Assembly (NCBI GenBank): GCA_001931905.2
Contig: MSJI02000789.1
Span: forward strand, 1 to 64,000
Direction: 5' to 3'
DNA from: Cladosporium sp. IMV 00045
Taxonomy: Eukaryota; Ascomycota; Dothideomycetes; Cladosporiales; Cladosporiaceae
Length of the DNA stretch: 64,000 bases
A model generated the notes under the pieces. The model had not been told where the DNA came from, did not search any database, and worked only from the letters and a program-made list of their open reading frames with translations. Each line of letters begins with the position of its first letter. Position 1 is the stretch's first letter. Position numbers and translations under genes: made by a program. Below, one piece after another: positions 58,406 through 64,000 of this stretch.

Positions 58406-59318
58406 CTATTTCGAGTCGTGCCACGCCTTAGGGACCGCCTCATCGGTCTCGCTGAGCGGGCTCTGCTGCTCCTTCACCTGCTTCGAGGCCTGGGCGGCCC
58501 TCTCGGTCTTGCCAGCAACGGCCTCGGGCGACTCGCTCGCGTAAGGCTTAGAGACCTTCTCGCCACCCTGGTGAGGGGGATCGGCAGCAGCCTGTCCCTC
58601 AGCAGGCACCTCCTCGCCCTCCAAAGGAGCGTCGGCGTCCTCTAGCTCAGCGCCGTACACGTCCGGGTGCTCGCGGAAACAGTCCTGCATGCCCTTGAAT
58701 TTGTCGATGCAGTTGATGCCCTTGGGCTCCTCCTGGGAGAAGACGAAGCAGCTGAATGCCTCTCTGAATTGCTCGCCGCAAGGGCCGTATGCCATGCCAC
58801 CCAAGCAGGGGCAGTCCCAGTTGATCTCGCCAGTCTCCTCATTGAACGCTCCCTGCTGGCCGGCCTCCTGCTCAAGCTCTTCGGGTGAACCGGGCGCCGC
58901 GGGCTCTGCTTCAGGTGTGGCGACGGTGTTTGTAGGCGCGGCGGAGGGTGCTTGCGATTGCGAACGGGCCTGTTGACGTCTCTTCTCGGCGATCGAATCA
59001 ATCGTGGGGTATGTCTCCGTCTCTCGTGAGGTCTCTGGGGGAGAGTGAATTGTGTCTACGAGCGATTTGTCAGCGGGAGCAATTGAAGTCGCGCATTGCA
59101 ATGGCGTCCTTACAAACTGGCTCCTCAGCGAACACATTAGAGGTGTTGTAGTAGTAGATTATAGCGCCGGCAAGAGTCCATCTGGCTGCCGCGTTCTTCC
59201 AGCTTCTTGAGGTCTTGTGCGGCGGAGCGGTGGTGAGGAATCGCTTTGCTGTCGCATTCTGAGGGAGAGAACGGGGGAGACGCGCGGTGGCGCCGGAGCG
59301 AAGTGCCGACCTGAACAT
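58406..59318 (-). CDS. MIA40: Mitochondrial intermembrane space import protein Mia40
   Basis: Exons 59318-59114 and 59055-58406 encode 284 aa; the intron is 58 nt and splits a tyrosine codon. The N-terminus is an Arg-rich presequence ([19 protein letters not shown]) followed by a short membrane segment ([13 protein letters not shown]), giving an inner-membrane anchor as in fungal Mia40. A long acidic linker leads to the core: redox-active Cys150-Pro-Cys152, then twin CX9C motifs Cys161/171 and Cys184/194. A Gln/Glu/Ala-rich tail ends the protein. Mia40 oxidises small cysteine proteins as they enter the intermembrane space and passes electrons to Erv1. It is divergent from the THI80 gene, with about 280 bp between starts. 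Confidence 0.96.
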
Positions 59319-59599
59319 CGCGAGGAACAAGAGAAATGAAACGCTGAAATGATGGGATGCTGCAGAAAGGAAATGTCGAGAGATGTAGATTGGTGACGCC
59401 CAGCAGCTGAGCAATGCGGTAGATTTCGGGCCTTCAACTTTCCTCAGAGCCGCTTCCGCTTCCCACCTCACTTTATGTGGCTCGTGCGCTACATGACGGT
59501 GATGTATTTGTTAGAGCCACATTCGAAGTGCCGTTGTTGATAGGCAGAAAGCATCGATAGAGTTAATCCAAATTTACATCGTGAGGAGACTTTCCTGAA
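59319..59599. promoter_or_regulatory. Divergent promoter region, MIA40 and THI80
   Basis: 281 bp between opposite starts; both promoters must be contained here. No specific site was recognised. Confidence 0.5.
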
Positions 59600-60415
59600 A
59601 TGGCAGACGAGAAAAAAGAAGCCATTACACTGTGGCCAACGCATTACCTTCAAGCACCAGCCCGCAAAGAAAATGGTCGACCCAAGGATATCTCCCAGGA
59701 CGACATTGCACTAATAATCCTAAACTCACCAATAGAAGACTTCAACTACTTCAAACGCCTATACGACCACGCCTCCTACGTCCTCTGCGCCGACGCCGGC
59801 GCTGATAGACTATACAACCTCCTCACGAGTACATTCAGCGACCTGGCATGGGACACAGCACTGCGAAAAGCCCTCCCGAGCACCATCCACGGCGACCTGG
59901 ACTCGCTAACCGACCACGCTCGCAACTGCTTTGCCAAACTCGGCGTGGAAATCACCAAGGATCCTGATCAATACAGCACCGACTTCGGCAAGGGAATCAA
60001 CAAAGTCCTTTCACACAAGCCCGGCGTCCGCGACATTCTGGTCCTGGGCAGCCTCGGCGGGCGCGTCGATCAGGGAATCGGCCTCCTGCACGAACTGTAC
60101 CGGGAGCAGAAATTCAGGCACCCGCATGTTCGGTTCTGGTTGTTTTCAGAGGCGAGTGTGAGCGTTATGTTGAAACCGGGCACCACTGTTCTGCTCACTC
60201 CGTTGGGTGAGGGCTTGATCACTAGGAATATTGGAATTCTGCCGATTTATGGCCCTGCCTCGATTAGTACGAAGGGGTTGGAGTGGGATGTGCAGGATTG
60301 GAGGACGGAGATGGGCGGGCAGGTCAGTTCGAGTAATCATATTGTTGAGGATCGGATTGAGATCACGACTGATAATGAGGTCTTGTTTACTGTTGAGAGG
60401 GCGGTTGGGCGTTGA
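59600..60415 (+). CDS. THI80: Thiamine pyrophosphokinase
   Basis: Single exon, 271 aa, close to the usual length. Conserved motifs occur in order: CADAGADRLYNLL, IHGDLDSL, DPDQYSTDFGKG, LGSLGGRVDQ, then GPASISTKGLEWDV and SSSNHI in the C-terminal beta-sandwich that holds thiamine. The enzyme moves a pyrophosphate from ATP to thiamine to make the cofactor thiamine diphosphate in the cytosol. The aspartates of IHGDLDS and DPDQ bind magnesium and ATP in known structures. No introns or breaks are seen. No thiamine riboswitch was recognised in the 5' flank. Confidence 0.96.
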   Translation: MADEKKEAITLWPTHYLQAPARKENGRPKDISQDDIALIILNSPIEDFNYFKRLYDHASYVLCADAGADRLYNLLTSTFSDLAWDTALRKALPSTIHGDLDSLTDHARNCFAKLGVEITKDPDQYSTDFGKGINKVLSHKPGVRDILVLGSLGGRVDQGIGLLHELYREQKFRHPHVRFWLFSEASVSVMLKPGTTVLLTPLGEGLITRNIGILPIYGPASISTKGLEWDVQDWRTEMGGQVSSSNHIVEDRIEITTDNEVLFTVERAVGR

Positions 60416-61858
60416 AGGACCTTTTTGGCTCTCGTTTGAGAGAAAGAGCAGAGAGAAAGCGAGAAGTAGGAGTATCTTTTCGTTGCCGCCATTATTGGGC
60501 TCCGGTGTCTTGCCTACAGTGTCAGGAGAAAGGACACAGCATCGCCGGAGTCGCTGCGATCTGTGCCTTTCTCGCTCTCGGCCTGAAAGATGTTACAATG
60601 GCCATGTCGCGTTGAGAACGACTCTGCAGTCCTAACTCAGAGTGAACGGTTCGCCACTCTTCACGCTACTCAGGAAAAGTTGAAGAGACCGGTGGCTTAA
60701 GGTGTACAACGTCGTACGATATCTGCTCGTGAGCAAGGCCGGGAAGTGGGGGAAGTGAAGGCACGATTGGTAAGCCAGCTAACAGACTGAAGGAAATCCG
60801 TTGTTATTATCTCAGATCTACAAATCTAAATCTCCTTCGGAGCGTTTTTGCCGTACACTCACCACTACCATTAACTATGCGTTCCTGCATCACCAGCCGG
60901 TGAAGGTGGTGACACGAAACCTGGCCCTGTGACCGCGCATGCCGACCGCTCGACCTGTGTCCAGCCGTTCCGTAGCATCTGCATGGATCTCACGCGTTGC
61001 CTTACGTTCGTCATCGCCGCTCGTGCCTTGAGCCTACGATGCGAATGTGGTTTCGCTGTGTTGGTCACTGCATGAGCAGTGAGGGCTTGATGTTCAGGGC
61101 CTACCTATCCCTTTGACCGAGCCACGCGAGAGCCTCAGACCGGTCTATACCGTGAAATTTTGGATGACGAATGCCACGAGTCTCAGATGCACATCGGCGA
61201 CAAAACCAACTTTCGAGAGACAAGCAAATCAAAAGAACATACCCGCATTCAACGAGTGAGGTTGAGCCTGCTGCGCTTTCTTGGCTGGCCGAAGCGCGCT
61301 CTGCCCCCCGCCCTGGAAGGTGGCTCGCTTGCCTCGCTGGCCCCTCTACAATTCTGTGAGGGCGTGCGACCGGAGAAGGGTCTGCTGCCACTTGCCCTGT
61401 CTTCGCCCGTCAATACCTAATAGCCACTCTGCCTCAATTTTTCTTCGCCTCGATATATGCCATAACCTCACTCACCCACTCAGCTCAAAAACCATCTGAT
61501 ATTCACACCTCCCATTGCTGTACAGCGTGCCCTGGCTCGTCTCATCCACTCCCACCGCCCCCGAATCTCGGCCCTCCGCACGATGCAAGCGTGCTAGAGA
61601 CAGCGCCCCACCAAAGAGAACAGCGCCTCAGGATTTGTTTGATATCTGCGTCTGGCACTTTCAAAAAGTCAGTCAACACGACACCGGCGCTTCCACGCCT
61701 TGTCGCACACCTCAACTCTCTTGCTGACCGCGGGCGGTTCCTCCAGGTTCGCTGACCCAACCCGTCATATTCACTCCTCCCACCGCGACGACACCTTTCG
61801 TCCCATCCTGTCGACCTCACCACATCGCAATATATAACCAGATCAAAATCGCCCAGAT
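60416..61858. other. Intergenic region, 1.4 kb
   Basis: Holds the 3' end of THI80 and the promoter of KAP104, with a CT-rich stretch shortly before the start at 61859. No other gene is supported; the frames are short and overlap on both strands. Confidence 0.5.
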
Positions 61859-64000
61859 ATGGACTGGTCGCCACAACAAGACCAGATTGGTCAACTGGCG
61901 CAATGTCTGCGCGACTCTCTTAGCGGCCACGACGTCAAGGCGCAACGGAACGCCGAGCAGATGCTCAAACAGGCGAAGAACTCTCCCGACATTAACAACT
62001 ACCTCGCCTGGATTACGACGAACGAGTCTGCCGACACCGGCCTTTCGCCGGAGAACCATTTCTCCGCGCGTTGCGCCGCAGCCATCATGCTCAAGAACAA
62101 CGTCAAGTCCTCATACAAGTCAATACCGGATCCCAGCAAGGAATACATCAGGTCGACGATCCTGCTGGGCTTGCGCGACAAGAGAACGCAGATCCGGAGC
62201 TATGCCGGAACCGTGATCACAGAGGTGGTACGGGCGGGTGGTATTCTGGGGTGGCCGCAGGTGCTGCCGGAGCTTGTAGCGACGGTAGCGAACGAAAACG
62301 GACAAGCTACGCCTGAGATGCAGGACGGTGCGATGGGTGCGCTGTTCAAGATCTGCGAGGACAATCGCCGTGGGCTTGACAAGGAATACGCAAAGGAGCG
62401 ACCCCTCAGCTTTCTCTTGCCCAAGCTCCTCGAGTTTGCGGCCGACTCCAACCCTGCCATTCGCTCCAAGTCTCTGGCCGCTGTCAATGTATTCTTGAAC
62501 GAGCCGATTGCATCGACTTGCAGCGAGAACATTGATGCGATCCTAGGACGCCTTGTCCAGCTCACCAACGACTCTGATGACCACGTTCGCCGTCACGTCT
62601 GCCGTGCCTTTGCGCTGCTCGCCGATGGCATGCCTGACGTCCTCGTGTCGTCCATTCAAGGCATCGTCGAATACACCCTGTCGCAGCAAAAGAGCCAAAA
62701 CAACCCTGAGCTTGCTCTCGATGCTGCCGAGTTCTTTTTCGAAGCTAGCAGCACTCCGACGCTGCGCAACGCCCTGGGACCGCACCTGCCACAAACGGTA
62801 CCGGTTCTTTTGGACTGCATGGTCTACAGCGAGGATGATCAGCTGAGGCTCGAGGGCGACGATGACGATGCGGACGTCGAAGACGACGCCAAGGATATCA
62901 AGCCGGTTTTTGCGGACGCAAAGCAGAAGGGTTCTACAGCTGCCAGTGGTACTTCTACGCCTCAAGCAAACGGTCAGAAATCTGTCAATGGTTATGCTGT
63001 CGAAGGAGAGGATCTCAGTGACGGCGAGATCGATGAGGAAGATGACTACGGCGCGGATCCTGAAGACGAGTGGAACTTGCGCAAATGTTCAGCAGCTTCT
63101 CTCGATCAGATTGCTACTCATTACGGAGGACCAGTTTTCGAGCTGACGCTGCCGTGGCTCATGGAGAACCTCCAGCACAGCGACTGGCCGAATAGGGAAG
63201 CTGCTGTGCTTGCCCTTGGTGCGATCGGACCTGGATGTATCGATACGATTCAGCAGCATCTGCCCAAGTTGGTCCCCTACCTCATCACTCTCCTCAATGA
63301 TGAGCAGCCTGTGGTCAGGCAAATCACCTGCTGGGCTCTCAGTCGCTTCGCCGGATGGGCTGCCCAGCTTGATGAAGCAGACAAGCGCCAATTCTTCGAG
63401 CCTATGATGGACGGCATCCTCCAGCGCATGTTGGACAACAACAAGAAAGTTCAAGAATCCGCGGCTTCGGCGTTTGCAACCCTCGAGGAGGCAGCGAGCG
63501 ATCAGCTCATCCCTTACTGCTCCGTCATTGTGCAGCAATTTGTTCGTTGCTTCGACCGCTACAAGGATAAGAACATGTTCATTCTCTACGACTGCGTACA
63601 GACTCTTGCAGAGCACGCTGGTCCGGCACTGGCGCAGCAGCCTCTTGTCGACATTCTCATGCCTGCTTTGATCACCCGCTGGACCAAGGTTCAAGACCAG
63701 TCACGCGAGATGTTCCCTCTTCTTGAGTGTTTGTCATATGTTGCCACTGCTCTTGGTGAGGGCATCACACCCTTCTCCAAGCCCTTCTTCGAGCGCTGCA
63801 TTAGGATCATGCACCAGAATCTCGAAGAGGGCCTCCAAGCTGAGAGGGATCCAGTCTTCGATCAGCCCGACAAGGATTTCCTGGTCACCAGTCTGGATCT
63901 GCTCAGCGCAATCATTCAAAGTGCGGACGAACAGACCGCCAACATGCTGGTCACCAGTGCGCAGCCCAACATGTTCGAGCTCCTCGCCTACTGCATGAAG
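61859..64000 (+). CDS. KAP104: Transportin (karyopherin beta-2, Kap104), 5' part
   Basis: The frame opens at 61859 and stays open to the edge: 714 codons without a stop or intron, about three quarters of the usual length of around 900 residues. The N-terminus MDWSPQQDQIGQLAQCLRDS begins a row of HEAT repeats. Characteristic segments include SARCAAAIMLKNNVKSSYK, GALFKICEDNRRGLDKEYAK and DEWNLRKCSAASLDQIA. A long acidic loop at about residues 325-400 (DDDDADVEDDAKD, SDGEIDEEDDYGADPEDE) is the H8 loop, through which Ran-GTP causes cargo release. VRQITCWALSRFAGW and QESAASAFATLEEAA follow. Kap104 carries PY-NLS cargoes such as mRNA-binding proteins into the nucleus. The C-terminus lies outside the window. 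Confidence 0.96.
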   Translation, partial: MDWSPQQDQIGQLAQCLRDSLSGHDVKAQRNAEQMLKQAKNSPDINNYLAWITTNESADTGLSPENHFSARCAAAIMLKNNVKSSYKSIPDPSKEYIRSTILLGLRDKRTQIRSYAGTVITEVVRAGGILGWPQVLPELVATVANENGQATPEMQDGAMGALFKICEDNRRGLDKEYAKERPLSFLLPKLLEFAADSNPAIRSKSLAAVNVFLNEPIASTCSENIDAILGRLVQLTNDSDDHVRRHVCRAFALLADGMPDVLVSSIQGIVEYTLSQQKSQNNPELALDAAEFFFEASSTPTLRNALGPHLPQTVPVLLDCMVYSEDDQLRLEGDDDDADVEDDAKDIKPVFADAKQKGSTAASGTSTPQANGQKSVNGYAVEGEDLSDGEIDEEDDYGADPEDEWNLRKCSAASLDQIATHYGGPVFELTLPWLMENLQHSDWPNREAAVLALGAIGPGCIDTIQQHLPKLVPYLITLLNDEQPVVRQITCWALSRFAGWAAQLDEADKRQFFEPMMDGILQRMLDNNKKVQESAASAFATLEEAASDQLIPYCSVIVQQFVRCFDRYKDKNMFILYDCVQTLAEHAGPALAQQPLVDILMPALITRWTKVQDQSREMFPLLECLSYVATALGEGITPFSKPFFERCIRIMHQNLEEGLQAERDPVFDQPDKDFLVTSLDLLSAIIQSADEQTANMLVTSAQPNMFELLAYCMK

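Overview
The window is nuclear DNA of a filamentous ascomycete. Protein genes are interrupted by short introns (about 49-140 nt) with GTRNGT donors, CTRAY branch sites and YAG acceptors. Fungus-specific families are common: a Zn2Cys6 regulator, a WSC wall protein, a TOK1-type potassium channel, a Jen1-type carboxylate permease, a CYP65-like P450 and Spf1. The style and the mix of families suggest a dothideomycete (Capnodiales/Mycosphaerellales-like), but that placement is an inference. About 27 protein genes and two intron-containing tRNA genes can be supported. Exon coordinates were worked out by hand from splice signals, reading phase and family conservation.

Layout. 1-5551 is gene-poor, with a polypurine tract and microsatellites, and ends at tRNA-Lys(UUU). 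6.5-14 kb is compact and mostly metabolic: a cupin protein, the NEDD8 E2 UBC12, a membrane-anchored MOSC protein, an SHB17-type phosphatase, a tetraspan membrane protein and a serine/threonine dehydratase. 14-17.2 kb holds two cell-surface genes that diverge from one promoter region: a secreted protein with 29 perfect Gly-X-Y triplets plus a WSC domain, and a membrane-anchored polysaccharide deacetylase. tRNA-Ala(AGC) follows. 18-22.9 kb is a divergent pair, a 14-TM-type MFS exporter and a Zn2Cys6 transcription factor; the exporter carries a 13-bp tandem duplication that breaks its frame. 23-36.7 kb holds EGD1 (beta-NAC, with an apparent one-nucleotide exon), a 1,270-aa PPR protein, a TOK1-type channel, an unknown protein, a CCCH-finger plus cyclin (CTK2-like) protein and perhaps a small membrane protein. 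38-42.3 kb holds a Jen1-type transporter and a P450. After 2.5 kb without a gene comes a conserved housekeeping block: a Gly-rich zinc-finger protein, SPF1 (start codon split by an intron), cullin-1, a small cupin, an SPRY/PPxY Rsp5-adaptor-like protein, MIA40, thiamine pyrophosphokinase and the 5' part of transportin (KAP104), which runs off the right edge.

Functional links. UBC12 and cullin-1 act in the same neddylation step, and the SPRY/PPxY protein is a probable ubiquitin-ligase adaptor. EGD1, MIA40, SPF1 and KAP104 all serve protein folding or targeting. The Zn2Cys6 factor probably controls the adjacent exporter. I see no transposon, CRISPR array, rRNA gene or complete biosynthetic cluster. 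The most unusual points are the frame-breaking duplication in the exporter, the one-nucleotide exon in EGD1, the split start codon of SPF1, and the collagen-like wall protein.
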